Notes under the pieces: generated by a model | The model's database searches: none | What the model was told of the DNA's origin: nothing | What the model saw: only the letters and a program-made list of their open reading frames with translations | Assembly: GCF_040703035.1 (NCBI RefSeq) | Contig: NZ_CP159996.1 | Span: 96,001 to 160,000 of the forward strand | Source: Terribacillus aidingensis | Lineage (GTDB): Bacteria > Bacillota > Bacilli > Bacillales > Amphibacillaceae | Direction: 5' to 3' | Length of the DNA: 64,000 nt | Translations under genes and position numbers: made by a program | In this document: positions 1 through 9,881 of the stretch, piece by piece | How the letters are laid out: each line of letters starts with the position of its first letter | Numbering within the stretch: position 1 is the first letter of the stretch

Positions 1-1118
<1,118 letters not shown>

Positions 1119-1261
1119 AAAACGAAAAGCGGAGGGAACCGCTTAGAAATGCAAGTATAAGTGAGAGGCCGGAAAGGGTGGTTTTACCCTTGCAGGGCTA
1201 TCGCTTAGGCTGGAGTTTCTGGTTCCTGGAGCTGGATCTGACGAGTAAGTCAACGCCAAAG

Positions 1262-1283
1262 TCCAAGCACTCCGGTGCTTGGC
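1262..1283 (+). other. hairpin in the 23S-5S spacer
   Basis: The 23S-5S spacer (1119-1355) contains a perfect 8-bp stem CCAAGCAC / GTGCTTGG closed by a TCCG loop. It lies among sequences that probably pair in the rRNA precursor and guide processing. There is no T-run, so it is not a terminator. No gene was seen in the spacer. Confidence 0.5.
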
Positions 1284-1355
1284 CGCATGAAATGTCTGGC
1301 AGGACATGTTTCTTATCTAGTTTTGAGGGTTCATTTCCAATTGAATTCTTGAATT

Positions 1356-1469
1356 GTCTGGTGGTAATAGCGAAGAGGTCACACCTGTTCCCATGCCGAA
1401 CACAGTAGTTAAGCTCTTCAGCGCCGATGGTAGTTGGGTTCGCCCCGTGAGAGTAGGACACTGCCAGGC
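1356..1469 (+). rRNA. rrf: 5S ribosomal RNA
   Basis: The segment carries the Bacillus 5S pattern: TCTGGTGG at the 5' end pairing with CTGCCAGGC at the 3' end, the central block GAAGAGGTCACACC, and TTCCCATGCCGAACAC. About 114 nt long, as expected. It follows the 23S by about 240 nt and precedes two tRNAs, the usual order at the end of an rRNA operon. Ends are accurate to a few bases. Confidence 0.95.
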
Positions 1470-1500
1470 AGTTCTTTTTTGTATACATATTTAATATTGA

Positions 1501-1575
1501 TCCACAGTAGCTCAGTGGTAGAGCTATCGGCTGTTAACCGATCGGTCGCAGGTTCGAATCCTGCCTGTGGAGCCA
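1501..1575 (+). tRNA. tRNA-Asn (GTT)
   Basis: Acceptor arms TCCACAG and CTGTGGA pair, the D-arm TAGCTCAGTGGTAGAG and TPsiC arm GGTTCGAATCC are present, and the 7-nt anticodon loop CTGTTAA gives GTT. CCA is encoded at 1573-1575. It lies in the distal part of the rRNA operon. Confidence 0.96.
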
Positions 1576-1577
1576 TC

Positions 1578-1650
1578 GCTTCCTTAGCTCAGTCGGTAGA
1601 GCACCACCATGGTAAGGTGGGGGTCAGCGGTTCAAGTCCGCTAGGAAGCT
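1578..1650 (+). tRNA. tRNA-Thr (GGT)
   Basis: Acceptor GCTTCCT pairs with AGGAAGC. The anticodon stem CCACC/GGTGG encloses loop ATGGTAA, giving anticodon GGT. The TPsiC arm GGTTCAAGTCC is intact. No encoded CCA. It starts two bases after tRNA-Asn and is followed directly by a terminator. Confidence 0.95.
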
Positions 1651-1653
1651 TAG

Positions 1654-1693
1654 AAAAAAAGTATTAGAGTTTAATTACTCTAATACTTTTTTT
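1654..1693 (+). terminator. terminator of the rRNA-tRNA operon
   Basis: A 10-bp perfect stem GTATTAGAGT / ACTCTAATAC (1661-1670, 1677-1686) has a 6-nt loop and a run of seven T. It follows tRNA-Thr immediately, so it ends the ribosomal operon. Confidence 0.9.
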
Positions 1694-1717
1694 GATTTTA
1701 TAGATTTTTAACTATTG

Positions 1718-1745
1718 AGCCCTATCATACTAGAAAGGGCTTTTT
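1718..1745 (+). terminator. possible second terminator after the rRNA operon
   Basis: AGCCCT and AGGGCT form a short stem with a long loop followed by TTTTT on the + strand. It could back up the stronger terminator just upstream and shield the convergent SDR gene. Confidence 0.4.
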
Positions 1746-1752
1746 CTGTAAT

Positions 1753-2484
1753 TTATGATGATAAAGAAGGTCTTACAATCAATTCACTCACATCGATCTC
1801 TGCTGGTTGTGAAATTGCATAAAGAATGGCCTTTGCAATAGCAGAAGCAGGAAGAGCTAGTCGGCGATATTCGAGCATAGCTTCACTCGCTTGTTTATCA
1901 GTAATATGATCAGCCAGTTCAGATTCAGTTACACCCGGTGAAATTAGAGTTGCACGAATATTATTTGTTGCTTCCTGTCGCAATCCTTCCGTGATTGCAC
2001 GGACCGCATATTTGGTTGCGCAATAAACTGCTGCTGTTGGGGTTACTTCGTATGCGCCTATAGAAGCGATATTAATAATATGTCCGCTATGCTGTTCCTT
2101 CATCAGAGGTAATGCAGCGCCAATACCATGGAGGACACCTCGGATATTTACATCAATCATACGATTCCATTCATCAATTTTCAGAGATTCCAATTTTGAT
2201 AGTGGCATTACACCAGCATTATTTACAATAACATCAATTTTTCCGTATGACTCTATAATCTCTTCTACTGTATCCTGCATTTGATTAAAGTCTGTAACAT
2301 CGAGCTGCTTATAATCGGCTATATACCCTTTTTGGCGGATTATAGATACAACTGTTTCTAATTTATCTGTTCTGCGGGCTGCAGCAATTACAACAGCACC
2401 ATTTTCAGCTAACAATTCTACAGTAGCTGCCCCGATACCGCTGCTTCCTCCAGTGACAAGAATAACTTTATTCTTTATACTCAT
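1753..2484 (-). CDS. SDR family oxidoreductase
   Basis: A 243-residue classical short-chain dehydrogenase/reductase, predicted to move hydride between NAD(P)H and a carbonyl or alcohol in the cytoplasm. The dinucleotide-binding motif TGGSSGIG is at residues 11-18, NNAG at 88-91, and the catalytic Ser141, Tyr154 and Lys158 (YCATK) are all present. Length is typical. The RBS GAAAGGA lies ahead of the ATG. It sits 55 nt downstream of the Atu4866-family gene on the same strand, so the two probably share a transcript, with a divergent AraC regulator upstream. The substrate cannot be told from sequence. Confidence 0.92.
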   Translation of the reverse strand: MSIKNKVILVTGGSSGIGAATVELLAENGAVVIAAARRTDKLETVVSIIRQKGYIADYKQLDVTDFNQMQDTVEEIIESYGKIDVIVNNAGVMPLSKLESLKIDEWNRMIDVNIRGVLHGIGAALPLMKEQHSGHIINIASIGAYEVTPTAAVYCATKYAVRAITEGLRQEATNNIRATLISPGVTESELADHITDKQASEAMLEYRRLALPASAIAKAILYAISQPAEIDVSELIVRPSLSS

Positions 2485-2539
2485 GCTTGTATCTTCCTTT
2501 CTAATTCAACTTTGATAGAAGACTCTTTACGGGACCACA

Positions 2540-2788
2540 TTATTCTTGGTCACGATATAGGATCATTCCTGCGTGGTATAAGATCCCGTTACGAAAATCT
2601 CCATCTGCTGTGAAACCAGTATCATCTTGGTATTCAATGTGGTCACCTATAATTTGATAAGCACCTGTATAGGCGCCTTCGACATTGCCGCGAGCTTCCA
2701 CATAGCGTCCTTCGGGCAGCAGTTCATGCCGGATATACCGATCTTTGGTGACCCAAAGTCCAGCATAAGAATGAGTAGTAATCTTCAA
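2540..2788 (-). CDS. Atu4866 domain-containing protein
   Basis: An 82-residue protein that I recognise as the small Atu4866 family (a beta-rich single domain of unknown biochemical role) from its GLWVTKDRYIRHELLPEGRY stretch near residues 11-30 and the Asp/Gly-rich C-terminal half. It has no signal peptide or membrane segment. The RBS AAAGGAG lies upstream of the start. It is first in a likely two-gene operon with the SDR and is divergent from an AraC regulator; such proteins often appear next to SDRs and AraC genes. Function unknown. Confidence 0.8.
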   Translation of the reverse strand: MKITTHSYAGLWVTKDRYIRHELLPEGRYVEARGNVEGAYTGAYQIIGDHIEYQDDTGFTADGDFRNGILYHAGMILYRDQE

Positions 2789-2915
2789 ACGATATCACTC
2801 CTTTTCTGATCTACTATTAGTATCAAGGAAAGTAAGCATGGGGCGGTAGCCGGCATCTCTTTAATTCTTGCCCTATTCTCCAAGCTGATGAGCTCTACAA
2901 AGGAGGATGTATTCC

Positions 2916-3827
2916 ATGTCATCGGAAGAACAATTGCAATTGAAAGAACGCGAGCTTACAAAGTTAGTCACAACACTTGCAACCAAGGATGGTACGAATC
3001 TTACACTTATCTCTGGTTTGGAATTTATTCGATCTGCAAAGCCGCTGGAACCTGTACATACAATGCATGAACCTGCGTTATGCATTGTTCTGCAAGGAAG
3101 AAAATTGGTATCTGTTAATGGGGAGGACTTCTTTTACCAGAAGGGTGATTACTTAGTCGTAGCAGTTGATCTGCCAGTTATCGGAGAAATATTAGAGGCA
3201 AGTGAAAAGGAACCATATCTATGTCTTCGGTTGAATTTTAATTTCATGCAGATTGCAAAAGTTTCAAAAGAGTATAAGCAGCACGCAACCAATAAAGGTA
3301 TTTCCGAGAGAGGCATATATGTAGATCAGACAAATGAAGCAATTGTGGATGCATTAATCAGACTCGTGAAACTGCTCCATACTCCTGAAGATACGGAGAT
3401 ACTTGCACCACTTATTATCAAAGAAATCCTTTACCGTATCATGCAGGGGAAGTATGGCGACAGAGTAAAAAACCTCGCTGCAAAAGGGAGTAAGTTATCT
3501 GAAGTAGCCGCTGCTCTAAATTATTTAAAGAAGTATTTTTCTCACGAAATAAAGATAGATGAATTGGCTAAACAAGTAAACCTTAGCACGTCGGCTTTAT
3601 ATCATCATTTTAAACGAGTTACAACTATGACTCCTATTCAATACCAGAGAGCATTACGGCTGCAAGAAGCAAGGAGATTAATCATTGGTGAAGATATGAG
3701 AGCAGCTGATGCAGCCTTTAAAGTTGGATATGAAAGTCCCACTTATTTTAATCGGGAATACAGAAAAATGTTTGGCAAGCCACCAGGAAGAGATCGGAAA
3801 GAGAATCTAAAGTTATATAATACGTAG
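2916..3827 (+). CDS. AraC family transcriptional regulator
   Basis: A 303-residue regulator with an N-terminal cupin-like sensing domain of the AraC_N type (about 20-170) and a C-terminal double helix-turn-helix (about 205-295), including the first HTH at LAKQVNLSTSALYHHFKRVT and the conserved AAFKVGYESPTYFNREYRKMFG segment. I chose the ATG at 2916 because AAAGGAGG ends at 2906 directly against an upstream in-frame ATG at 2907, which leaves no spacer; 2916 has the normal 9 nt. It is divergent from the Atu4866/SDR pair and probably activates it. Confidence 0.92.
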   Translation: MSSEEQLQLKERELTKLVTTLATKDGTNLTLISGLEFIRSAKPLEPVHTMHEPALCIVLQGRKLVSVNGEDFFYQKGDYLVVAVDLPVIGEILEASEKEPYLCLRLNFNFMQIAKVSKEYKQHATNKGISERGIYVDQTNEAIVDALIRLVKLLHTPEDTEILAPLIIKEILYRIMQGKYGDRVKNLAAKGSKLSEVAAALNYLKKYFSHEIKIDELAKQVNLSTSALYHHFKRVTTMTPIQYQRALRLQEARRLIIGEDMRAADAAFKVGYESPTYFNREYRKMFGKPPGRDRKENLKLYNT

Positions 3828-3844
3828 TACATTCAAAAACAAAA

Positions 3845-3872
3845 AGCCGCATACGGTAGTATGCGGCTTCTT
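3845..3872. terminator. bidirectional terminator
   Basis: A perfect 10-bp stem AGCCGCATAC / GTATGCGGCT with a 4-nt loop lies between the convergent AraC and CoADR-rhodanese genes. An A-run on its left gives the U-tract for minus-strand transcripts; the T-rich right flank serves the plus strand more weakly. Confidence 0.8.
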
Positions 3873-3873
3873 C

Positions 3874-5511
3874 TTATTTCCTGTACTTCTGATAATTCTT
3901 ATTCCCACCAGAGAGATTATACACCTCTTTGAATCCCATGTTTCTTAATATATTCTGCGCAGCATTGCCCGTCACACCACTGTTGCAATAGCAGAGGGTC
4001 GGCTTTTTCGGATCAAGATCATTTGCTTTCTCCCGCAGTTTTGCTAAAGGTATGTTAACTGCCTCTGGTACGTGCGATGTGTCATATTGGGTTTTAGCGC
4101 GTGTATCAATGATCTGGAAAGACTCGCCTTGTGCCAGCCGATGCTGCAGCTCTTTAGGCGTAAGCAGCTTATTATGCTTCTTGATGGCATTATCGAGTGC
4201 CATGCCAGTGTACATGACAGGATCCTTTGTCGTGCTGAATGGCGGGGCGTATGCCAAATCGAGATGGAACAGGTCCTCTGCTTTGGCTCCGAACGTCATA
4301 GCGGTGACAAATACATCAATACGCTTGTCCACGCCTTCTTCTCCGACTGCCTGAACACCGAGCAGTCTGCCGGTTGCTCGGTCAGCAATAGCTTTTATCG
4401 TAATCTCTTTGCCTCCAAGATAAGCTGCGCGAGCAGGCTTGATATTATGCAGTGTCTCGATATCATATCCCTGTGCAAGAGCCTCTTGTTCGTTCATGCC
4501 AGTCTGCCCAACAGCTAGTTCGAATACACGGACAATCCCTGTTCCGAGAATACCGCGATGAGCAGAATTGCCTCCGGTAATGACATCACCAGCTATGCGT
4601 CCCATTTTATTAGCGGTGGACCCGAGTGGGCGATAAATGGCGTTACGAGTAATAACAGAAAAGCTCTCTGCTACATCTCCGACTGCATACACATCAGGTA
4701 AGTTGGTCTGCATTTTTTCGTTAACTGCAATTGCGCCTGTTTCGCCAATGTTAACGCCAATCTTTTCAGCCAGAGCTGTATTTGGTTTGACTCCTGCAGC
4801 TAGGAAGACTATATCAGATGTAATTGTATCTCCGTTTGACGTAATGACATCTGTATCTGTAATGCGAACAGCCTCTTGCCCAAGCAGCAAATTAACACCA
4901 TGTGCTTCCAATGTATCGGCCACACGGTCAGCTATATCTTTATCCAGATGCCTCATCACTTGATTGCTGCGCTGGATTATAGTTACTTCAATCCCTAAAT
5001 GGGTGAGCTGTTCGGCCATTTCCAATCCAATATAACCGGCACCAATGATCGTAGCACTTCTCGGCTTCCGGGATTCGATGAATTGGTCGATGGCGCCTGC
5101 ATGCTGGATCGTACGCACGTGAAAGACATGCTCCAGCTCTGTACCTTCTATAGAAGGTGTTATCGGGCTGGCGCCAGTTGCGAAAACGAGAACATCGTAA
5201 GTGTCTGTCGCTGTTTCTTCAGTCTCCAAGTTTATAATAGTCAAGGTCTTGCTATCATGATCTATATCTACTACTTCATGCCTTGTTTGAATCGAGACAT
5301 TATAGCGCTTTTTGAACCAAGCTGAATCACGAGGATTCAGTGTTTCCAACTCCTCTACCTCATCGCCGATAAAATAAGGAATACCGCAAACACTGTAAGA
5401 GATATCATAATCCCTGTCATAAATGCAGATATCTGCTTCTTCATTATTACGACGTGCTTTTGCTGCGACGGAGGTACCGGCTGCGACGGATCCTATTATA
5501 CGGATTTTCAT
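3874..5511 (-). CDS. CoA-disulfide reductase-like flavoprotein with C-terminal rhodanese domain
   Basis: A 545-residue fusion. Residues 1-440 form a pyridine nucleotide-disulfide oxidoreductase of the CoA-disulfide reductase / Npsr group: FAD-binding start MKIRIIGSVAAGTS, the single redox Cys42 in SVCGIP, a second GAGYIGLEMAE nucleotide site, and the FAD-closing segment YAVGDVAE. Residues about 455-545 form a rhodanese domain with the loop CNSGVTG and catalytic Cys509. Such fusions reduce CoA disulfides, persulfides or polysulfides with NAD(P)H in the cytoplasm. It lies 12 nt downstream of arsB, so it is probably the last gene of the arsR-arsB operon and may protect thiols during metalloid stress. 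Confidence 0.9.
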   Translation of the reverse strand: MKIRIIGSVAAGTSVAAKARRNNEEADICIYDRDYDISYSVCGIPYFIGDEVEELETLNPRDSAWFKKRYNVSIQTRHEVVDIDHDSKTLTIINLETEETATDTYDVLVFATGASPITPSIEGTELEHVFHVRTIQHAGAIDQFIESRKPRSATIIGAGYIGLEMAEQLTHLGIEVTIIQRSNQVMRHLDKDIADRVADTLEAHGVNLLLGQEAVRITDTDVITSNGDTITSDIVFLAAGVKPNTALAEKIGVNIGETGAIAVNEKMQTNLPDVYAVGDVAESFSVITRNAIYRPLGSTANKMGRIAGDVITGGNSAHRGILGTGIVRVFELAVGQTGMNEQEALAQGYDIETLHNIKPARAAYLGGKEITIKAIADRATGRLLGVQAVGEEGVDKRIDVFVTAMTFGAKAEDLFHLDLAYAPPFSTTKDPVMYTGMALDNAIKKHNKLLTPKELQHRLAQGESFQIIDTRAKTQYDTSHVPEAVNIPLAKLREKANDLDPKKPTLCYCNSGVTGNAAQNILRNMGFKEVYNLSGGNKNYQKYRK

Positions 5512-5523
5512 ATTATCTCTCCT

Positions 5524-6822
5524 TTAATGGATGATGGCTAACCATATATAAAGTCCTGTTAGTGTTATAAACAGTGTTGGTATAGTTAATACAATTCCAG
5601 TTTTGAAATACGCTCCCCACGATATTCTGACACCTTTCTGGGATAGGACGTGGAGCCATAGCAGCGTTGCCAGTGAGCCGATCGGCGTGATTTTAGGACC
5701 GAGATCAGAACCGATCACATTTGCATAAATAAGGGCTTCCCGCATAGCTCCCGACGTGGACGTCTGGGATATCGCGATAGCATCAATCATGACTGTCGGC
5801 ATATTATTCATGACCGAAGACAGAATGGCTGCGATAAATCCCATACCTATCGTGCCGATGAACATACCTTGGTCTGCCACATACTGGATCATGTCCGCGA
5901 GTATATCCGTCAGACCAGCATTACGCAATCCGTAGACAACGACATACATCCCGATAGAGAAGAAGACGATGTTCCACGGCGCGCCTTTTACCACTGCTTT
6001 TGCTTCAACTGCTGGGCTGCGCCGTGCAATAAGCAGGAAGAAGATAGCTATTGCCCCGGCTACAAAGGAGACTGGGATATGGAAGAATTCACAGATCAAA
6101 TATCCGATCACTAATAGAGCGAGTACATACCAAGATAGTTTAAACATTTTCTTGTCTTTAATAGCCGAAGACGGCTGTTTCACATAATTTACTTCATAGT
6201 TCTTCGGAATACGTTTTCGGAAAAATAAGTAGAGCACAAGGATGCTTGCCCCAAGTGAAATCAAATTCGGAATGATCATACGCGAAGCATATTCCAGGAA
6301 AGTGATGTTAAAGAAATCAGCTGATACAATGTTCACCAAGTTACTTACGATCAGCGGCAGTGATGTTGTATCGGCTATGAACCCACTTGCAATGATGAAT
6401 GGAAATACGAGTGTTTCGTCAAAACGTAGTGCTCGTACCATCGCCAGCACGATCGGTGTCAGGATCAAGGCTGCACCATCATTTGCGAAAAAGGCAGATA
6501 CGACAGCTCCCAACACACAGACGTAAACGAACATCTTCACGCCGTTTCCTTTTGCGGCAGCAGCCATATGTAAAGCGGCCCATTCAAAAAAACCGATGCT
6601 ATCCAATATTAGTGAAATCAAAATGATGGCCACAAACGCCAAGGTGGCATTCCAGACGATGTTAGTCACTTCCCATACGTCCGTGAAATCGACCACACCT
6701 GCTAAAAGTGCAAGTATTGCACCACCACATGCCGTCCAGCCGATACTCAGATTCTTCGGCTGCCAGATGATAAGTATAAGTGTGATAAGAAAAATGATAC
6801 AGGCTAAAACAGTTGTCAACAT
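5524..6822 (-). CDS. arsB: arsenite/antimonite efflux permease ArsB
   Basis: A 432-residue inner-membrane carrier of the ArsB family, close to the usual 429 residues. It expels As(III) and Sb(III) by proton exchange, or with an ArsA ATPase where present. About 11-12 hydrophobic segments are visible. The conserved ArsB/NhaD-type stretch [18 protein letters not shown] lies near residues 110-130, and [11 protein letters not shown] near 320. It follows arsR by 19 nt. No arsA or arsC lies in the window. Confidence 0.93.
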   Translation of the reverse strand: MLTTVLACIIFLITLILIIWQPKNLSIGWTACGGAILALLAGVVDFTDVWEVTNIVWNATLAFVAIILISLILDSIGFFEWAALHMAAAAKGNGVKMFVYVCVLGAVVSAFFANDGAALILTPIVLAMVRALRFDETLVFPFIIASGFIADTTSLPLIVSNLVNIVSADFFNITFLEYASRMIIPNLISLGASILVLYLFFRKRIPKNYEVNYVKQPSSAIKDKKMFKLSWYVLALLVIGYLICEFFHIPVSFVAGAIAIFFLLIARRSPAVEAKAVVKGAPWNIVFFSIGMYVVVYGLRNAGLTDILADMIQYVADQGMFIGTIGMGFIAAILSSVMNNMPTVMIDAIAISQTSTSGAMREALIYANVIGSDLGPKITPIGSLATLLWLHVLSQKGVRISWGAYFKTGIVLTIPTLFITLTGLYIWLAIIH

Positions 6823-6841
6823 GTGAATAAAAACTCCTTAC

Positions 6842-7186
6842 TTAACAAGTGATTGCTTCTGCTTTTTTCCGCAGCTTTACGAGCTGTTCATCATTCTCGT
6901 CTAGCTGACCGAGAATTTGCTCTACCAAAGCGTGTTGTTCACAAGTATTGTTAAAACGATAGTAGCGCCATTGTCCGCGCCTTTCTTCGTAAACAAGACC
7001 TGCTTTTTTATATTTACGCAAGTGCTGGCTGATAGCTGGCTGGCTCACTTCAAACATGCCTACCAGTTCACAGACACAGTACTCCTTTTCCATCAGTAAT
7101 TTCAATAGCAGCAGACGTGTCGGATCATGAAGGATCTTTAAAGTCTCTGTAAGCTTTTCCGTTGATAAAGCAATTGATGCCGTCAT
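6842..7186 (-). CDS. arsR: ArsR family metalloregulatory repressor
   Basis: A 114-residue winged-helix repressor that leaves its operator when it binds As(III)/Sb(III). The metal site is EYCVCELV (CxC, about residues 36-38), matching the classical alpha-3 arsenic site. The DNA-recognition helix follows in VSQPAISQHLRKYKKAGLV. The RBS AAGGAGGG is 6 nt from the ATG. First gene of the arsR-arsB-CoADR operon. Two tandem inverted repeats lie just upstream (7211-7246), consistent with autoregulation. The C-terminal end also carries a lone Cys. Confidence 0.94.
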   Translation of the reverse strand: MTASIALSTEKLTETLKILHDPTRLLLLKLLMEKEYCVCELVGMFEVSQPAISQHLRKYKKAGLVYEERRGQWRYYRFNNTCEQHALVEQILGQLDENDEQLVKLRKKAEAITC

Positions 7187-7210
7187 CCAATTCCCTCCTT
7201 CTGAAACTAG

Positions 7211-7246
7211 TATATAAGCAAATTGTTATATAAGGCAATTGTTATA
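7211..7246 (-). promoter_or_regulatory. tandem ArsR operators
   Basis: Two overlapping inverted repeats with the same 8-nt spacer sit just upstream of arsR: TATATAA-N8-TTATATA at 7211-7232 and TATAA-N8-TTATA at 7229-7246. The arms and N8 spacing fit ArsR/SmtB operators. The region is AT-rich and must also contain the ars promoter. Confidence 0.7.
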
Positions 7247-7275
7247 TGATATGTTTAACATAGATAGGGAAGTGG

Positions 7276-7287
7276 CGTGACGTCACG
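7276..7287. repeat. 12-bp perfect palindrome
   Basis: CGTGACGTCACG is a perfect 12-bp palindrome, extended partly by a further CGTCA copy. It sits between the ars operators and the small gene at 7315. It may bind a dimeric regulator, but no candidate is apparent. Confidence 0.35.
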
Positions 7288-7314
7288 TCACATTATTGGA
7301 AAGGAATGTGTCCG

Positions 7315-7527
7315 ATGATTTTAAACAAAGGCGGTAAGTTGAGCCCAGCGTACTTTTTATCTTATATAGAGCTTGTTGCTAGCTTCAGACAATGCAGCAA
7401 AGCAGATGTGTATGACATAGTCTTTGATAGGCTATTCGACCGGGATAAAACAAAACTTGGTTCAGCTAGCTTTCAAGCATTCGAAACAGCATATGAGCAG
7501 TTCAGTAAAAAGCATGAATCCATATAA
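7315..7527 (+). CDS. small protein of unknown function
   Basis: A 70-residue predicted soluble, mostly helical protein with no recognised domain. I chose the ATG at 7315: GGAAAGGA (7298-7305) has a normal spacer to it, while the in-frame ATG at 7306 abuts the Shine-Dalgarno sequence. No signal peptide, no membrane segment, one cysteine. It stands alone between the ars operon (divergent) and yeeI. It could be species-specific; coding status rests mainly on the RBS. Confidence 0.55.
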   Translation: MILNKGGKLSPAYFLSYIELVASFRQCSKADVYDIVFDRLFDRDKTKLGSASFQAFETAYEQFSKKHESI

Positions 7528-7587
7528 GGGTCCATGCATTTATTTTATAGAGGACGCTTATATCGATTACCTGCTCAAGTGCCCCAG

Positions 7588-7616
7588 TTTAAGAAAGCGG
7601 CTTTATGCGTTATAAT
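7588..7616 (+). promoter_or_regulatory. probable sigma-A promoter of yeeI
   Basis: A consensus -10 TATAAT at 7611-7616 is preceded at 17 bp by a poor -35 (TTTAAG, 7588-7593). It lies 62 nt before the yeeI start. Confidence 0.45.
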
Positions 7617-7677
7617 GGTAACAGCAATCATTATTTCACACACAGTTTTAAAATAGATTGAAAGAGAGTGTTCATTA

Positions 7678-8394
7678 ATGGGACGTAAATGGAACAATAT
7701 CAAAGAGAAGAAAGCTTCGAAGGATGCCAATACCAGCCGGATTTATGCGAAGTTCGGCCGGGAGATCTATGTAGTTGCCAAACAAGGTGAGCCGGATCCA
7801 GAAGCCAACCAGGCATTGAAATTCGTCTTGGAGCGTGCGAAGACGTATAACGTACCTAAGGCAATCATCGAGCGTGCGATCGAGAAAGCTAAGGGCGGCG
7901 GCGAAGAGAACTACGACGACATGCGCTACGAAGGCTTCGGTCCGAGCGGCTCTATGATTATTGTTGATGCATTGACGAATAATGTAAACCGTACAGCACC
8001 TGAGGTTCGTGCTGCTTTCGGTAAAAACGGCGGTAACATGGGTGTCAGCGGATCTGTTGCTTACATGTTCGATGCAACGGCAGTAATCGGAGTCGAAGGC
8101 AAATCTTCTGATGAGGTATTGGAAATCTTGATGGAAGCTGACGTTGATGCACGTGACATCATCGAAGAAGACGATGCGGTCATCGTTTATGCAGAGCCGG
8201 ATCATTTCCATGTTGTACAGGAAGCTCTTAAGCAAGCTGGAATCGAAGAATTCTCGGTGGCTGAGCTTACTATGCTGGCACAGAATGACATCACACTAGA
8301 TGCAGATACACAGGAGCAATTCGAAAAGCTTATAGATGCGCTTGAGGATCTAGAAGATGTGCAGCAGGTTTATCATAACGTCGATTTAGGTTAA
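7678..8394 (+). CDS. yeeI: YebC/PmpR family protein YeeI
   Basis: A 238-residue YebC-family protein, nearly the same at its N-terminus ([20 protein letters not shown]) as Bacillus subtilis YeeI. The family was long annotated as DNA-binding regulators; more recent work links YebC proteins to ribosome function at proline stretches. The three-domain arrangement is complete, with the [19 protein letters not shown] region near residues 77-97. It is monocistronic, with its own promoter upstream and a terminator downstream. Confidence 0.95.
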   Translation: MGRKWNNIKEKKASKDANTSRIYAKFGREIYVVAKQGEPDPEANQALKFVLERAKTYNVPKAIIERAIEKAKGGGEENYDDMRYEGFGPSGSMIIVDALTNNVNRTAPEVRAAFGKNGGNMGVSGSVAYMFDATAVIGVEGKSSDEVLEILMEADVDARDIIEEDDAVIVYAEPDHFHVVQEALKQAGIEEFSVAELTMLAQNDITLDADTQEQFEKLIDALEDLEDVQQVYHNVDLG

Positions 8395-8400
8395 AGTGAA

Positions 8401-8432
8401 AAAAGCAGTGCCATTGCGGCGCTGCTTTTTTT
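8401..8432 (+). terminator. terminator of yeeI
   Basis: AGCAG-T-GCC pairs with GGC-G-CTGCT, followed by seven T. It sits between yeeI and the convergent permease gene. Confidence 0.8.
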
Positions 8433-8435
8433 ATC

Positions 8436-9881
8436 TTATAGAGATAATCCTGTCCATTTCCAATAAGTAAAATAGAACAATAGGATAACAAGTACATAAA
8501 TCGGCATGAGCACAAGACTTATTTGGAGTAACTTTTTAGCGTCGTATGTGCAATCACCTTCTTCGTAATAGAGAAGCAGAGCTTTTGAGCTGACAGGGAA
8601 CGTTACACAGTAATTCATTCCTATTAAACTTAAAAACACGATAGTATCGAGTTCGACAGCGATAGATTGCCCAAAAAGGATTAAACTTGGTATAAAGACA
8701 ATAGCACGTGTTGTATGCGAGGTGATATATAAATGACTGGTAACGGTTACGACGGAAAGCAGCAGAACAATCGTCCATTCTGAAGCTCCTGTGAATAAAT
8801 GCAAGTTATGCATCACTTCTTCTTCCATCCAGCCGACAACGCCCGTATCCACTAATACTTTCCCCAGCGCTGTGGCGGCTGCCACAAATAAAAGCAAGTT
8901 CCATGAAATGGCCTTTATACCTTGTTTCCAGCTTATTACGCCATAGCCAGGCATCATAAGCAGCAATGCACCAATCATAGTGACAAATGCGATATCATAC
9001 CCATGAATATTTTCAGTAATCCATCCAATGATCAAACCAACGAGTATGATAATTGTCTTTTTCTCTATCTTAGTTATAGGTGTAACCCTATACGCATTTT
9101 TAATAGGAAGGACGTCGCTGCTATCTGATGCGAAGCGCTTCGGCCATAAAGTTAATTTTAAGATATACATTGTTATTAAAGTGATAATGATTGTAAAGGG
9201 CACACCCCATATCAGCCATTGCACGAATGATATCGATTGGTCCGTTGTACTTTCTAGTAATCCAATACCAATCAAATGGGAACCAGCACCAATTAAAGTT
9301 GCTGAGGTGCTCATTAAAATGATGACTGGAGCTAAAATAGCTAAAAATTCTTTTTGCTTACTTGAAAAGTGAGTACCTAGTTGCTTGATAATTGGCATGG
9401 ATAGGGCAGCCCTTCCTGAAGTGGAAGGGATAAAAAGCGCCGTTAATCCTAATGCAAGAGTAAAAGCCCGTATCAAGGAATGTTTCGACTTAGCCCGAAA
9501 CAGGATAGCATGACTGAACCGCTCAGCAAGTCCTGATTCTTTAATACTCTCACCAATCACAAATGCACCGAGCATCAGCCACACAACTTCTTCACTGAAT
9601 GATTGATAAAGCAGTTGAGGTTCCCCTGCATTCATAAATATGATAAAAGCGATAAGCGAAACAGCAACATATCCAGCGGGAATTTTTGTCGTGATCCAAA
9701 GTGTCATTGCGGACAAGAAAGCAAAAAGCGATACTTTTGCGGCATAATCCATATCTGTCACTATGACAAATAATAGGATAAACGCATGAATAATACCTAT
9801 AAGACGTGCTTTGCCAGGGATTTCTTTATTCTGTTTGGCGAGATGCTTTTTGCTTCTTCTATACCGATTCACTTGTTCCAT
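8436..9881 (-). CDS. SLC13 family (DASS) anion permease
   Basis: A 481-residue membrane protein of the divalent anion:sodium symporter family, with about 11-12 hydrophobic segments after a basic N-terminal tail. The two family hairpin motifs appear as PSTSGRAALSMP (about residue 152) and TSHTTRA in the C-terminal half, with a typical ending in a positively charged loop and membrane helix. These carriers take up dicarboxylates, sulfate or related small acids with sodium. It overlaps the end of the glycerate kinase gene by 23 nt, so the two are translationally linked and glycerate or a related acid is a plausible substrate (inference). Confidence 0.88.
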   Translation of the reverse strand: MEQVNRYRRSKKHLAKQNKEIPGKARLIGIIHAFILLFVIVTDMDYAAKVSLFAFLSAMTLWITTKIPAGYVAVSLIAFIIFMNAGEPQLLYQSFSEEVVWLMLGAFVIGESIKESGLAERFSHAILFRAKSKHSLIRAFTLALGLTALFIPSTSGRAALSMPIIKQLGTHFSSKQKEFLAILAPVIILMSTSATLIGAGSHLIGIGLLESTTDQSISFVQWLIWGVPFTIIITLITMYILKLTLWPKRFASDSSDVLPIKNAYRVTPITKIEKKTIIILVGLIIGWITENIHGYDIAFVTMIGALLLMMPGYGVISWKQGIKAISWNLLLFVAAATALGKVLVDTGVVGWMEEEVMHNLHLFTGASEWTIVLLLSVVTVTSHLYITSHTTRAIVFIPSLILFGQSIAVELDTIVFLSLIGMNYCVTFPVSSKALLLYYEEGDCTYDAKKLLQISLVLMPIYVLVILLFYFTYWKWTGLSL

